A stretch of DNA of 64,000 nucleotides from Spirosoma sp. KUDC1026 (GCF_013375035.1 NZ_CP056032.1:3266001-3330000), one strand, 5' to 3'; positions 1 to 9,237 are shown, counted from the stretch's first letter. Program-made: numbers and translations. Notes: generated by a model from the letters alone, not told the origin.

Positions 1-675
1 AGAGGAATACTAGAAACATACATTAGTCTTTCTTATATGCTTGAAAAGGACACTGAAGACCGAGGTATGGCTTTTTTAGTCTGGCATGTTCACCAACAAA
101 TCAAAGCTTGGCAACGGACTGACGCTGATTCTGAAATGGGAAAACAGATAAGAAGCAATTTGAGTAAAGATCAACATGTTAAAAACCTTATTGTTCCAAC
201 AGACCCTAGAGCTAAAAAGAAGATTGAAGCGTTGGAGGCATTACTGCGAGAGCCAGCCTACCAAAAAGCGGAAGAAGAATATCAGCGGTTACGAAGGTTA
301 AAAGAAAAGAATCCACCTTGGTACCGATTCTTCAATGGCTACTCAAGTATTGAAGAATTGGCGAAACACCTAAATTGTATAGGCATATATGATGTTGTTT
401 ATCGTCGATGGTCAGGGCCGGTTCATGGCACTGATGTTATTGTAGGTAAGGCAAGCATAGCAGCCGATGGCAGTGCTGAGATCTTTCAAATAAGGCACTT
501 TGGGCATTTACAAGAAGTAACGCAATGGGTTATGTCCTTGTCTCTTATGGTGTTTGAGCTTTACATCAACAAACGGGTAGCTAACAAAAAAAGCGACTAC
601 ATAGCTTGGTATTTAACGATTAGAGAACCGTTTCTTTGGGTATCTAGTCGAGAACCCATAATAACTTTTATATAA
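1..675 (+). CDS. DUF5677-like protein, 5' end cut by the window
   Basis: The frame is open to the first base of the window, so the methionine at 37 is probably internal and the true start lies outside. About 225 residues are visible. There is a charged, coiled-coil-like middle (rich in Lys and Glu, around residues 65-105) and then a Y-x-R-W-S-G-P-V-H-G stretch, which resembles the conserved Ser...His part of DUF5677 proteins. No signal peptide or membrane segment is visible. DUF5677 has no settled function. The family call rests on pattern recognition and is moderate. The codon use looks more AT-rich than in the genes to the right, which would fit accessory DNA. Confidence 0.5.
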   Translation, partial: RGILETYISLSYMLEKDTEDRGMAFLVWHVHQQIKAWQRTDADSEMGKQIRSNLSKDQHVKNLIVPTDPRAKKKIEALEALLREPAYQKAEEEYQRLRRLKEKNPPWYRFFNGYSSIEELAKHLNCIGIYDVVYRRWSGPVHGTDVIVGKASIAADGSAEIFQIRHFGHLQEVTQWVMSLSLMVFELYINKRVANKKSDYIAWYLTIREPFLWVSSREPIITFI

Positions 676-717
676 ATCGGTAAGGCTACTAGCGGCCGGC
701 CTGTTGCTAGTTATTGA

Positions 718-918
718 GCCCGCTCCTCGGGGCGGTACGTTTTGCCGGTAACTTTCTCGTACACCAATGCATTCGATAAGCGCATGAAATTTGTGCCCGT
801 CAACACGCTACCCGACGAGATTCTGTCCGGACGCACGCTGCTTAATGAGTTCGTTGTCGACCAGATACAGGGCAAAGACGTGGCTAAAAATCGGGAGATC
901 TGGGGGTATTATAAATGA
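718..918 (+). pseudogene. C-terminal remnant of an unidentified protein
   Basis: From 718 an open frame with protein-like composition (…VTFSYTNAFDKRMKFVPV…, ending in WGYYK) runs to TGA at 916-918. It has no credible start: a TGA at 715-717 precedes it in frame. Its stop overlaps the ATG of the next reading frame by four bases (ATGA), the usual coupling inside an operon. I therefore read it as the surviving 3' end of a gene whose upstream part was deleted or replaced. The family is not recognised. Confidence 0.35.
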
Positions 919-1055
919 AAAAGATTCTGCCTTTGCTGTTCGTAGCTATAGTCTGGCTATCAGGCTGCAAGAAAGAGGATGAAATTGATCCGAACTTTGC
1001 GGCCAGTGTTTCTGGTCGTTATGCGCTGACTTGTTATGCGGATGTGATACCCTGA
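915..1055 (+). pseudogene. Short lipoprotein, probably truncated
   Basis: A 46-residue product with a clear lipoprotein signal peptide: MKK, a hydrophobic core and the lipobox LSGC at about residues 15-18, followed by the acidic linker KKEDEID typical of Bacteroidota surface lipoproteins. It stops after only 28 residues of mature sequence, so it is probably the N-terminal stub of a larger lipoprotein. The start is translationally coupled to the preceding fragment by an ATGA overlap. A genuine small lipoprotein cannot be excluded. Confidence 0.4.
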
Positions 1056-1088
1056 TTAATAAGTGAATAAGAAGGGGAGGGTAAAGCA

Positions 1089-1733
1089 TTACAAAGTAGA
1101 TTCTTTCAGCAGCGTTGTCGGGTTAGCGTACTGCAAAATGCCCGCCCAGTTGCCTTTTAGCTGGTAACGTTGCCCGGTCGTTACATTCTCCAGATTACCC
1201 TCAAAGGAGCAGGTGAGCCGATAAACCGTAATCTGGTGGCTGATGTCAATTTTCGATCTGGGCGGGATGTTAACCGTCAGCGTGCTTTTCTGACCAAACC
1301 CGTAGGGCTTTTGCTGTTCGATAGTGCTGAGTGGGTATGTGTCAATGGAACGGTCAAACCGGTTATTACCATACCAATGTTCGGGTACACTAACTGCGTA
1401 CTGATTCAGGTCCACTTCCTGGGGGAGCTGAGTGGTTGGGTCAAGGGTAAACTGGGATGTTTTGACCAATCCCCCGAAACTTTCTTCAACCTGCCGAGTC
1501 GCGAGAACGGAACCTGTGTTCTGTACGCTTGAGCCTTTCAGTTGCAGCGTCGTTGTATCGACTCGATCACCCGGTGCAACAAAGTATCGGATGTCTTTGA
1601 GCACGTATTGATCCGGTGCTAACGCAACAGAGTCTACCGACTCAGGTTTGGAACAAGCACTCAGTAGAGCGGCAACAAATAAACCAAGCCATGCTACGTG
1701 AGCGGAAAGCGCTCTTTGTCGTTGGTTGTTCAT
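1089..1733 (-). CDS. Lipoprotein, possible aerolysin/ETX-MTX2-like fold
   Basis: The 214-residue product has a type II signal peptide with lipobox LLSAC (Cys27) and should be lipid-anchored in the envelope. The mature part has no membrane helix and is rich in Ser/Thr beta strands. Near residues 155-165 it has a T-x-N-I-P-P-x-S-K-I segment, followed by alternating strands and a G-x-W-x-G-I turn near the C-terminus. That order (Ser/Thr strands, a VPPxxK-like motif, a final sheet) resembles the ETX/MTX2 branch of aerolysin-type pore-forming proteins. The resemblance is my inference, with no conserved catalytic site to test. It stands alone, convergent with the debris on its right-hand coordinate side and divergent from the sigma factor gene. 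Confidence 0.45.
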   Translation of the reverse strand: MNNQRQRALSAHVAWLGLFVAALLSACSKPESVDSVALAPDQYVLKDIRYFVAPGDRVDTTTLQLKGSSVQNTGSVLATRQVEESFGGLVKTSQFTLDPTTQLPQEVDLNQYAVSVPEHWYGNNRFDRSIDTYPLSTIEQQKPYGFGQKSTLTVNIPPRSKIDISHQITVYRLTCSFEGNLENVTTGQRYQLKGNWAGILQYANPTTLLKESTL

Positions 1734-2015
1734 CTGAAACGTTGAGTTTAGACTGGTTAATAACCTCTGGCAGCTTCACGGTCAGTAATGACACGATTAG
1801 TAAAGAACTAAACTGTCCGTTTTTTACTCGATAGTCAATTCTCAAGTGAAGGCTTACCCAACGCTACAGCCTTGCTCAGCCCGTAAATGGTCGGAAATTA
1901 TAAGCTTGGTCAAAAAAAATATACAAAAAATATAAAAAACAGTAAGGGTAAGTGCCAGATGACTTGTCTATACGATTGCCGCCGGTAGAAAACACCTACT
2001 CAACCGATCGTTTTT

Positions 2016-2675
2016 ATGACTCAACCCTTACTTACTCTGTCGGATCATTCGTTACTTCCCGCTGACGGTAAGCCAGACATATCGCACCAATCGAGTACTG
2101 ATCTGGATTGGCCATTGAAAACCCTCTTTGCTACAGACCCTCATCAGGCCTGTGAACTGCTGTTTCGCACGTATTACGCTTCCTTTTGCAGCCATGCAGT
2201 CCGCCTGGTTTATGCCCGGGAAACGGCCGAAGACATCGTTTCGGAGGTGTTCTGTAATTTCTGGAAAAACAAGGTATATCTAGCCATTGATACGTCCTTT
2301 CAGGCGTACCTGTTCCGGGCCGTGCGCTACCGGGCCTACAACTACCTACGCTGGGAAATAACCAAGTCCCGCCAAAGCTCCGATGACCGGATCGATGACG
2401 TGGCCGATTCCCGGTCGCTGCCCGTGGAGATCATGCAGTACGATGAACTGCAGCGTAGCATTGAAAAAGCGATCGACGAACTGCCGCCCCAGTGCCGCCG
2501 AGTCTTTCTGTTGAGTCGCTTTGAAGGACGTAAATACAGCGAAATCGCCGACGAACTCAACATTGCGCTAAAAACCGTCGAAGCGCACATGAGCAAAGCC
2601 CTTACTCAACTGCGCACAGTCCTCAAAGACGAATGGGTCTGGAGCCTCGCGCTGTTCTTCGGTCTGCAGGCGTAA
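2016..2675 (+). CDS. ECF RNA polymerase sigma factor, FecI-like
   Basis: A 219-residue sigma-70 family protein with region 2 at about residues 47-113 (containing A-E-D-I-V-S-E-V-F) and region 4 at about 146-204. The region 4 helix-turn-helix includes Y-S-E-I-A-D-E-L-N and K-T-V-E-A-H-M-S-K-A. There is no region 3, as expected for ECF factors. The next gene, 28 bp away, is a FecR-type anti-sigma factor, followed by a SusC receptor with an STN domain. By the Fec paradigm, ligand binding at the outer-membrane receptor is relayed through FecR to release this factor, which then transcribes the uptake genes. An AT-rich leader of about 280 bp precedes it. Confidence 0.93.
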   Translation: MTQPLLTLSDHSLLPADGKPDISHQSSTDLDWPLKTLFATDPHQACELLFRTYYASFCSHAVRLVYARETAEDIVSEVFCNFWKNKVYLAIDTSFQAYLFRAVRYRAYNYLRWEITKSRQSSDDRIDDVADSRSLPVEIMQYDELQRSIEKAIDELPPQCRRVFLLSRFEGRKYSEIADELNIALKTVEAHMSKALTQLRTVLKDEWVWSLALFFGLQA

Positions 2676-2703
2676 TCCGCTACAACCTGAAAATCATAAT
2701 ATT

Positions 2704-3714
2704 ATGCAAACGATTACTAAAGCGTTGCTGCTGGAGCACCATGCCGGTCGGACAACCCCTTTGCAGGTTCGGCTGATCGAGGACTGGCTGAAAGACCCGC
2801 AGCACCAGGTCATTTACTACCAGACGCTATTCGAATGGGAATCGACGTACCCGCAGTACGTAGCCGATACGGATTCGGCGCTGGAGCGCTTCCGGCAGGT
2901 CATGAATGAACCGATTTCAGCACCGCTGCCCGCAACCCCCTCACCCGTCCGCACGGGCTGGCGGCTGCTCTCCCCCTGGCTGGTAGCCGCTTCGCTGACG
3001 TTGCTCATTGGGTTGATAGGCTGGCTGTTTCGCGAACCGATCCTCTACCAGACCTATGTTACTCATTTCGGTCAGCTTAAAACGGTCCAGCTATCCGACG
3101 GCAGCCAGGTGGTACTGAATTCCAACTCAAGCCTGCGCGTACCCCGTACGGTGCTGGGTCAGGCGTTGACACTGGTGCAGGACCGCATCGTAACGCTAAC
3201 GGGCGAAGCGACGTTTCGGGTGACGCACACCCACGACAACCGGCGGTTTGTGGTCAGGACAGGCCGCGAGCTGGACGTCGAAGTTCTGGGAACCGAGTTC
3301 GTGGTCTTCAACCGGGCGCGGGCAACGCGGGTGGCGCTGTTAACGGGCAGCGTGAAACTACGCAGCCTGGCGCCCAGTACCGCCCAGCGGGAGTGGCTGA
3401 TGCGCCCCGGTGAGCTGGCAACCTGGCAGCCTAACGGAACCGTACAGGTCAGCTCCGTAGCCCGGCCGGTGGATGAGGTTGCCTGGACCGAGCACCGCTT
3501 TGTCTTTAACAATACTCCGCTGCGGGAGGTCGGGTACATGATCCAGGAAAATTACGGACTGAACGTAGCCATCAAAGATGCGCGGCTGGCCGAGCGGATG
3601 GTGACCGGCACCTTTGATGCCGATAGCGCCGATGAGTTGCTGCGCGTGCTGCGGGAGCTGCTGGGAATCAACGTTACCCGGCAGCGCAACCGTATTTATT
3701 TCTCCGAAAAATAG
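2704..3714 (+). CDS. FecR family anti-sigma factor / regulator
   Basis: 336 residues. A short cytoplasmic N-terminal part (1-88) precedes a single membrane helix at about 89-109. A periplasmic FecR domain follows (about 121-215, with the S-D-G-S-x-V-x-L-N-S motif near 131-140), then a DUF4974-type C-terminal domain (about 265-333), which resembles an STN fold. In this family the N-terminal part holds the sigma factor and the C-terminal part contacts the receptor's signalling domain. The gene lies between the sigma factor gene (28 bp upstream) and the SusC gene (24 bp downstream), so the three probably form one trans-envelope signalling unit. Confidence 0.92.
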   Translation: MQTITKALLLEHHAGRTTPLQVRLIEDWLKDPQHQVIYYQTLFEWESTYPQYVADTDSALERFRQVMNEPISAPLPATPSPVRTGWRLLSPWLVAASLTLLIGLIGWLFREPILYQTYVTHFGQLKTVQLSDGSQVVLNSNSSLRVPRTVLGQALTLVQDRIVTLTGEATFRVTHTHDNRRFVVRTGRELDVEVLGTEFVVFNRARATRVALLTGSVKLRSLAPSTAQREWLMRPGELATWQPNGTVQVSSVARPVDEVAWTEHRFVFNNTPLREVGYMIQENYGLNVAIKDARLAERMVTGTFDADSADELLRVLRELLGINVTRQRNRIYFSEK

Positions 3715-3737
3715 CTTCTTATTCCTTTCCTACTCCC

Positions 3738-6700
3738 ATGAAACAAATCCTACGTACCTATGTCTGTTTGCTGGCGGGTGCGATCGTGAGCAGTGCCGGT
3801 GGGTTTTGCCAGGCGCAGGTGCTGGCCCGGGCCGGACAGTTCCGTCAGCCGGCTAAAGATTCACCAGCTCCGGCCGGACGATCGTTACGTGATGCGCTGA
3901 TCTCGCTGAAGAACCGTCATCACATTAATCTTCTATTTGAAAACCGACTGGTAGAAAACCAGTTTGTGCCGACGGGGGCACTCCGGGCGTCGGACGGCTC
4001 GCTGGAAGTGTCGCTTCAGGCGCTGCTGGATCCCGCTGGCCTGACATTCCGCCGAATCAAAGAAGGGTCGTACATAGTCGTGCCGGTTAAACAGGACAGC
4101 CGGACCGTTGCGGCCGAACCATTGCGAACCTCACAGCCAGTAGTTGGGGGTTCGGTTCCTATGATGATGACTACCGCCGTGGCCTTTTCGTCGGTAAACC
4201 CACTCAGCGATCAAGTGGTGCGCGGTGTCGTGCGCGACAGCACGAACGGACAAGCGCTGCCCGGGGTAAGCGTAGTCCTGAAAGGTACTCAGCGGGGTAC
4301 GACCACCGACTCGGAAGGAAATTTCCGCATTGACGTGCCCGACGCGAACGCGGTCCTGATTTTCAGCTTTATCGGCTTTGGCAATAAAGAACTAACGGTC
4401 GGTAATCAGACGAATCTGGTGATCAGCCTGAAATCATCGGACCAGGCGCTGAGCGAAGTTGTTGTTGTCGGTTACGGTACCCAGCGTAAGGAGTCTCTGA
4501 CGGGTGCTATCTCGAGTATCACCAGCCGCGATATTGAAAAGGCCAAAACGTCTACCGTCAGCGCAGCCCTGGCCGGGAAAATTCCGGGGGTGTCGTTCCG
4601 GCAGGCTGAAGGGCGCCCCGGTTCGTCGGCGCTGCTGCAGGTGCGCGGTATGGGCGATCCGCTCTTCGTTATTGACGGCATTCAGAAAGATGCCGGTCAA
4701 TTCAATAACATTGCCCCGGCTGATATTGAGTCGATTACGGTCCTGAAAGACGCGTCGGCCTCGGTGTACGGGTCGCGGGCGGCCAACGGCGTCGTCATCG
4801 TTACGACCAAGCGGGGTAAAACCGGCAACCGCAATACGATCAACCTCGACGCTTACTACGGTTTTCAGAACTGGACCCGCTTTCCGAAGGGAGTGACCGC
4901 TTATGACTGGATGGTGGGTAAAGCCGATGCCGAGGTAAACCAGACGGGGAAGACCACGATTACGCAGGACGAGCTGAACAAATGGCAGCAGGGAACCGAA
5001 TATGGCTACAAGAGTTTCGACTGGTACAACTTCATCGTGGGTAAGAATGCTCCCCAGTACCAGGTCAACCTCAACGCCACCGGTGGTTCCGAGAAAATCA
5101 ATTACTATTTCTCGGTAACGCGGCTGAATCAGGATGCCGTGCTGAAGGACTATAACTTCAACCGGACTAATATTCAGTCAAACATCGACGCCCGCGTGGC
5201 CGACCGGCTGAAGGTGGGCGTGCAGATCAACGGACGTATCGAAACGCGGCAGAACCCCGGCGTGCCGGGTGGTGATGATTACTGGGCACCCCGTTTCGCG
5301 CTGTTCCGCAACCGCCCAACCGAACGTCCCTACGCTAACGATAATCCCCTGTATCCCAATAATATTGGCCACAATGCGGAGAACTGGGCGATCCTGAACT
5401 ACGCCATTTCGGGTTACGCCCGCGAGGACTGGCGCGTGCTGCAAACCAACTTCAACGCCGAATACCAGCTTCCGATTAAAGGGCTGACGGCGCGCGGGGT
5501 GTACTCGTATTACTTCGCCGACCGGTTACAGAACATCCACGAGTACACCTACGACGTGTACACCTACGACCCGGCTACCGACAAATACAACATTTCGGGT
5601 GGTAGCTCAAATCCGTACCGCGAGCGGGTGACGCGCAAGATTTTTGAGAACGTCCTGCAGGGGCAGCTGAACTACGTCAACAGCTTCGGTCGGCACAATG
5701 TCAGCGGTACATTCGTAGCCGAACGTATCAGCCGCCGGGAGCAGGAAACATTTGTGCACTCGGTACCTAAGACCAACGTACTGCCGCTGATTCAGTTTGC
5801 CGACATGGACACCTATAACGACACCGATTACGAGGAAGCGCGAATTGGTTACGTTGGCCGGGCAACCTACAACTACGCCGACAAATATTTTGCCGAGGTA
5901 TCGGGTCGGCGGGATGCGGCCTGGCGGTTTGCGCCGGGTCGGCGGTGGGGGTTCTTCCCGTCGGTATCAGCAGGCTGGCGTATCAGTGAGGAACCGTTCT
6001 TCAAAAATATGAAACAGACGGCCCTGAGTGATCTTAAACTACGGGCATCGTACGGTAAGCTGGGCGACGATAACATTGGCATTTCTGCGTTTGCCTATAT
6101 CCCCGGCTACAACTATGCGACATCAACGGTGGTGCTCGATGGGCAGGTGATCAAAGGCTCACGGAACACGGGCGTACCGATTACCAACCTCTCCTGGTTT
6201 ACCAGTACCATCACCGATGTCGGCATCGATTATAACCTGTTCAACGGCCGGTTAACGGGCGAATTCGATTATTTCTATCGCAAGCGGACGGGGCTGCGCG
6301 GCCGTAAATACGACGTACTGGTGCCGAATGAACTGGGCTATGCGCTGCCGGACGAAAACGTTAACAGCGATGCCCGGATCGGGGGCGAAGCTTCGCTGGC
6401 CTACAATGGTACCTTCAAGGGCATTGGTTTCCGGCTGGGGGGCAATGTCGGCTATTCGCGCTCCCGCTCACTGCAATCCTACAAACCAACGTTTGGTAAC
6501 TCCTGGGACTACTACCGCAACTCAAACGAAAACCGCTGGAGCAACATCTTCTGGGGCTACGAAGTCGTTGGGCAGTTTAAATCGATCGACGAAATCAATG
6601 CTTATACCGTCAACAACGACGGCCAGGGAAACAAGACCATGCTGCCGGGCGATTTCATCTACCGCGACGTAAACGGTGACGGACGTATTGACGGCTACGA

Positions 6701-7244
6701 CGAGCGGCCCATTGGCTACCCTGTCTCGACGGTTCCGATTGTCAACTTCGGTATCAACCTGTCGCTCAATTACAAAGGCTTCGATCTGACGGCTGACTTC
6801 TCGGGTGGTAGCATGTACTCTTACAACCAGAACTGGGAGATGCGGTGGCCGTATCAGAACACGGGGAACCTGCTGGCAACGATGTACAACGATCGCTGGC
6901 ACCGCGCCGATCCGCTCAACCCCGATAGCCCCTGGGTCGAGGGTAAAAACCCGCCCCTGCGCTTCAACGACGGTGGTCACAGCAACTACAACAAGAACTC
7001 GTCGTGGTGGCTCACGAACATCAGTTACCTGCGCCTGCGGACGGCCGAAATCGGGTATTCGCTGCCCGCATCGCTGCTGAATCGAATCAAAATTCAGCGG
7101 GCGCGGATTTACGTTAACTCGTTCAACCTGTTCTCGCTCGACAACGTGCGGCAACTGGGTATCGATGCTGAAATCACCGACGAGAATGGCCTGCAGTATC
7201 CCCAGCACAAACTGGTAAACATGGGCATTAACCTTTCGTTCTGA
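3738..7244 (+). CDS. SusC/RagA TonB-dependent receptor with STN domain
   Basis: The 1168-residue outer-membrane transporter starts with a signal peptide (about 1-26). An STN signalling domain (about 49-115) is followed by a carboxypeptidase-regulatory-like beta sandwich (about 160-231), a TonB-box-like E-V-V-V-V-G-Y-G at 240-247, a plug domain (about 250-355) with the family motif V-L-K-D-A-S-A-S-V-Y-G, and a C-terminal 22-strand-type barrel ending in phenylalanine. It should import the ligand captured by the SusD protein encoded 12 bp downstream, using TonB energy. The STN domain marks it as a transducer that also signals to the FecR/sigma pair upstream. The substrate cannot be read from the sequence. 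Confidence 0.96.
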   Translation: MKQILRTYVCLLAGAIVSSAGGFCQAQVLARAGQFRQPAKDSPAPAGRSLRDALISLKNRHHINLLFENRLVENQFVPTGALRASDGSLEVSLQALLDPAGLTFRRIKEGSYIVVPVKQDSRTVAAEPLRTSQPVVGGSVPMMMTTAVAFSSVNPLSDQVVRGVVRDSTNGQALPGVSVVLKGTQRGTTTDSEGNFRIDVPDANAVLIFSFIGFGNKELTVGNQTNLVISLKSSDQALSEVVVVGYGTQRKESLTGAISSITSRDIEKAKTSTVSAALAGKIPGVSFRQAEGRPGSSALLQVRGMGDPLFVIDGIQKDAGQFNNIAPADIESITVLKDASASVYGSRAANGVVIVTTKRGKTGNRNTINLDAYYGFQNWTRFPKGVTAYDWMVGKADAEVNQTGKTTITQDELNKWQQGTEYGYKSFDWYNFIVGKNAPQYQVNLNATGGSEKINYYFSVTRLNQDAVLKDYNFNRTNIQSNIDARVADRLKVGVQINGRIETRQNPGVPGGDDYWAPRFALFRNRPTERPYANDNPLYPNNIGHNAENWAILNYAISGYAREDWRVLQTNFNAEYQLPIKGLTARGVYSYYFADRLQNIHEYTYDVYTYDPATDKYNISGGSSNPYRERVTRKIFENVLQGQLNYVNSFGRHNVSGTFVAERISRREQETFVHSVPKTNVLPLIQFADMDTYNDTDYEEARIGYVGRATYNYADKYFAEVSGRRDAAWRFAPGRRWGFFPSVSAGWRISEEPFFKNMKQTALSDLKLRASYGKLGDDNIGISAFAYIPGYNYATSTVVLDGQVIKGSRNTGVPITNLSWFTSTITDVGIDYNLFNGRLTGEFDYFYRKRTGLRGRKYDVLVPNELGYALPDENVNSDARIGGEASLAYNGTFKGIGFRLGGNVGYSRSRSLQSYKPTFGNSWDYYRNSNENRWSNIFWGYEVVGQFKSIDEINAYTVNNDGQGNKTMLPGDFIYRDVNGDGRIDGYDERPIGYPVSTVPIVNFGINLSLNYKGFDLTADFSGGSMYSYNQNWEMRWPYQNTGNLLATMYNDRWHRADPLNPDSPWVEGKNPPLRFNDGGHSNYNKNSSWWLTNISYLRLRTAEIGYSLPASLLNRIKIQRARIYVNSFNLFSLDNVRQLGIDAEITDENGLQYPQHKLVNMGINLSF

Positions 7245-7255
7245 TCGACCTTACC

Positions 7256-9124
7256 ATGAAAAAAATAACCATTACGTTACTGGCCCTGTTGGCTGTCTGC
7301 GGAGGCTGCAACGACGACGATTTTTTGAATCGGGAGCCGAAAAATATCCTGCTGACCGATCAGATTTTTGCCAATGAACAACTGACGCTCTCGGCCATTG
7401 CCGATCTGTATGACCGCTACCCGGATTTTCAGCGGACCGACCGCTGGTACGAGTTTACCAACTTCGATGAAGCGTTCGCGTCAAACTTCGGCGACTATTT
7501 CCGGCACCAGAATCAGGAGTATAACTACGACAGCTGGAACTACTGGGACTACGGCTACCTGCGCGACATCAACTTGTTCATTCAGCAGTGCGGGCAGTCA
7601 ACAGCACTGGCTCCGGCCGTAAAAGATCGCTTTCTGGCCGAAGCCCGTTTTATTCGGGCGGGGGTGTACTTTGAACTGGTCAAACGCATGGGCGGTGTAC
7701 CGCTGATTCTGGAACCGTTAACGTATGATTTCAGTGGCGATGCTACGTCGCTGCGCAACCCACGTAAGAAGGAAAGCGAAATCTACGATTTCATTATCAG
7801 CGAAATGGAGGCCATCCAGACAGCCCTGCCCGACAACCCCGCGACCAAGTTGCGGGCGACGAAGGCCGCTGCGCTGGCCCTGGAAGCGCGGGCAGCCCTT
7901 TACGCCGGATCAATTGCCCGGTACGGTGCCAACACCCCACAGGTGTCGTTGCCGGGCGGTGAAGTGGGCATTCCGGCCGAGCGGGCGACGGGCTATTACC
8001 AGACCGCACTGAAGGCCGCTCAGGCGATTACGGGTTATTTGCTCTACCAGAAAAATACGACGAGCCTGTCCGACAATTTCGCCAATCTCTTTCTCGATAA
8101 AGCCAATAATCCGGAGGTGATTTTCGCCTACGACTACAAACTGAAAAGTGGTAAAGTCGTTGGCTGGACGCTGGACAACAGCCCGCTGACATCGGCGGAA
8201 GAAGGAACCAACGGCGGACGGCTGAACCCGTCGCTGAATTTGGTGCAGTCGTTCGAGAAGCTCGACAATACGTTTGCCCCGCTGCCAATTGCGGATGCGG
8301 CAGGAAGCCCGATCTACTACAGCAACCCCGCTGAGTTGTTCGCCGGTCGCGATGCCCGTCTGGCTGGTACGGTGCTGTATCCGGGCTCGTCTTTCAAGGG
8401 AAAGCCGGTCGATATCTGGGCGGGTTACCGTTTGGGGAACGGCTCGGTCGTGACGGCTGATAAACCCGGCGGTCAGAAAACGCTGCCGGGCGGGACTACG
8501 CCCGTAGCCGTGGTTGGACTGGATGGTCCCGTCGATGGGCTGGAGTTTACGGCGCAGTCGGGTTTCTACGTCCGCAAATACATGGACCCGGCGGTTGGCT
8601 CGGCGCAGATCGGTACGCAAAGCGAAGTATGGTGGGTTCGGTACCGCTACGCTGAAGTACTGCTCAACGCAGCCGAAGCCGCTTTTGAACTAGGTCAGAA
8701 AAGCGTAGCGGCTGACTTCATGAATCAGGTTCGCGCCCGCGCCGGTCTTACCAAACCGCTCACCGCCAACGATATTACGTTCGATCGGATTGTGCACGAG
8801 CGTAAGGTGGAACTAGCTTTTGAAGGCCACGAATTGTGGGATTATAAACGCTGGCGGCTGGCACACGTTGTCTGGAATGGTGTGAGCGCTGATCTGACCA
8901 AAAATCCGGGGAAAGCCGACGAGCCCAGCACCCGTGTCTTTGGGTTATGGCCCTACAAAGTGTATAATCCCGGACAACCGAACGACGGTAAATGGGTATT
9001 CCAGCAGGTGCTGCCCAGCCGCGTCACCAACGCCCACCGCTTCCGGCTTGGCAACTACTACTCGTTCATCAGCGACGAGATCCGTACGAATAACCCGCAA
9101 ATCGTTCGAAATCCAAACCAATGA
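7256..9124 (+). CDS. SusD/RagB family nutrient-binding lipoprotein
   Basis: 622 residues with an N-terminal export signal and Cys19 as the probable lipidation site. The residue at -3 is another Cys, which is unusual for a lipobox. The N-terminal part has the SusD-like start (D-F-L-N-R-E-P, then repeated Trp/Tyr-rich helices). The C-terminal third holds the hallmark R-Y-A-E-V-L-L-N-A-A-E-A and an E-R-K-V-E-L-A-F-E-G-H-E-L-W-D-Y segment, typical of the RagB/SusD carboxy domain. It caps the SusC barrel and binds substrate at the cell surface. A hairpin-forming repeat begins immediately after its stop codon. Confidence 0.96.
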   Translation: MKKITITLLALLAVCGGCNDDDFLNREPKNILLTDQIFANEQLTLSAIADLYDRYPDFQRTDRWYEFTNFDEAFASNFGDYFRHQNQEYNYDSWNYWDYGYLRDINLFIQQCGQSTALAPAVKDRFLAEARFIRAGVYFELVKRMGGVPLILEPLTYDFSGDATSLRNPRKKESEIYDFIISEMEAIQTALPDNPATKLRATKAAALALEARAALYAGSIARYGANTPQVSLPGGEVGIPAERATGYYQTALKAAQAITGYLLYQKNTTSLSDNFANLFLDKANNPEVIFAYDYKLKSGKVVGWTLDNSPLTSAEEGTNGGRLNPSLNLVQSFEKLDNTFAPLPIADAAGSPIYYSNPAELFAGRDARLAGTVLYPGSSFKGKPVDIWAGYRLGNGSVVTADKPGGQKTLPGGTTPVAVVGLDGPVDGLEFTAQSGFYVRKYMDPAVGSAQIGTQSEVWWVRYRYAEVLLNAAEAAFELGQKSVAADFMNQVRARAGLTKPLTANDITFDRIVHERKVELAFEGHELWDYKRWRLAHVVWNGVSADLTKNPGKADEPSTRVFGLWPYKVYNPGQPNDGKWVFQQVLPSRVTNAHRFRLGNYYSFISDEIRTNNPQIVRNPNQ

Positions 9125-9125
9125 T

Positions 9126-9203
9126 AATGAGTGAATGAGCGAAAGAGTGAATAGTTGCTGACGCAACCCGCCCCTCTTCATCCGCTCTTTCGCTCTTTCA
9201 TCG
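9126..9203. repeat. Octamer-repeat inverted element A1
   Basis: The left arm (9126-9154) consists of degenerate copies of the octamer GAATGAGY ending in GAATAG. The right arm (9172-9203) is its approximate reverse complement. Between them GTTGC-TGAC-GCAAC (9154-9167) forms a perfect small hairpin. The element begins two bases after the SusD stop and fills most of the 113-bp space before the DUF3823 gene. A long RNA stem is expected in the polycistronic transcript, which could protect the SusC/SusD part or reduce downstream expression. Related elements occur at 43021-43125 and 63838-64000. Confidence 0.75.
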
Positions 9204-9237
9204 CACCGGCGACCCGGTCTTTAGCTCTTTATAAGCC

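Noticed and set aside
1-675. A defence-system component at the left edge
   Set aside because: A DUF5677-like protein alone, with no nuclease, methylase or toxin neighbour in view, does not support a defence assignment.
6522-7208. A 228-codon antisense open frame inside the SusC gene
   Set aside because: Long antisense frames are common in GC-rich coding DNA; the composition is not protein-like and no start signals are seen. The same applies to those at 7910-8620, 10275-11105, 22,000-22,600 and 54303-55217.
9126-9203. CRISPR array interpretation of the octamer repeats
   Set aside because: Units are 8 bp, directly adjacent or in inverted arms, with no spacers of regular length and no cas genes.
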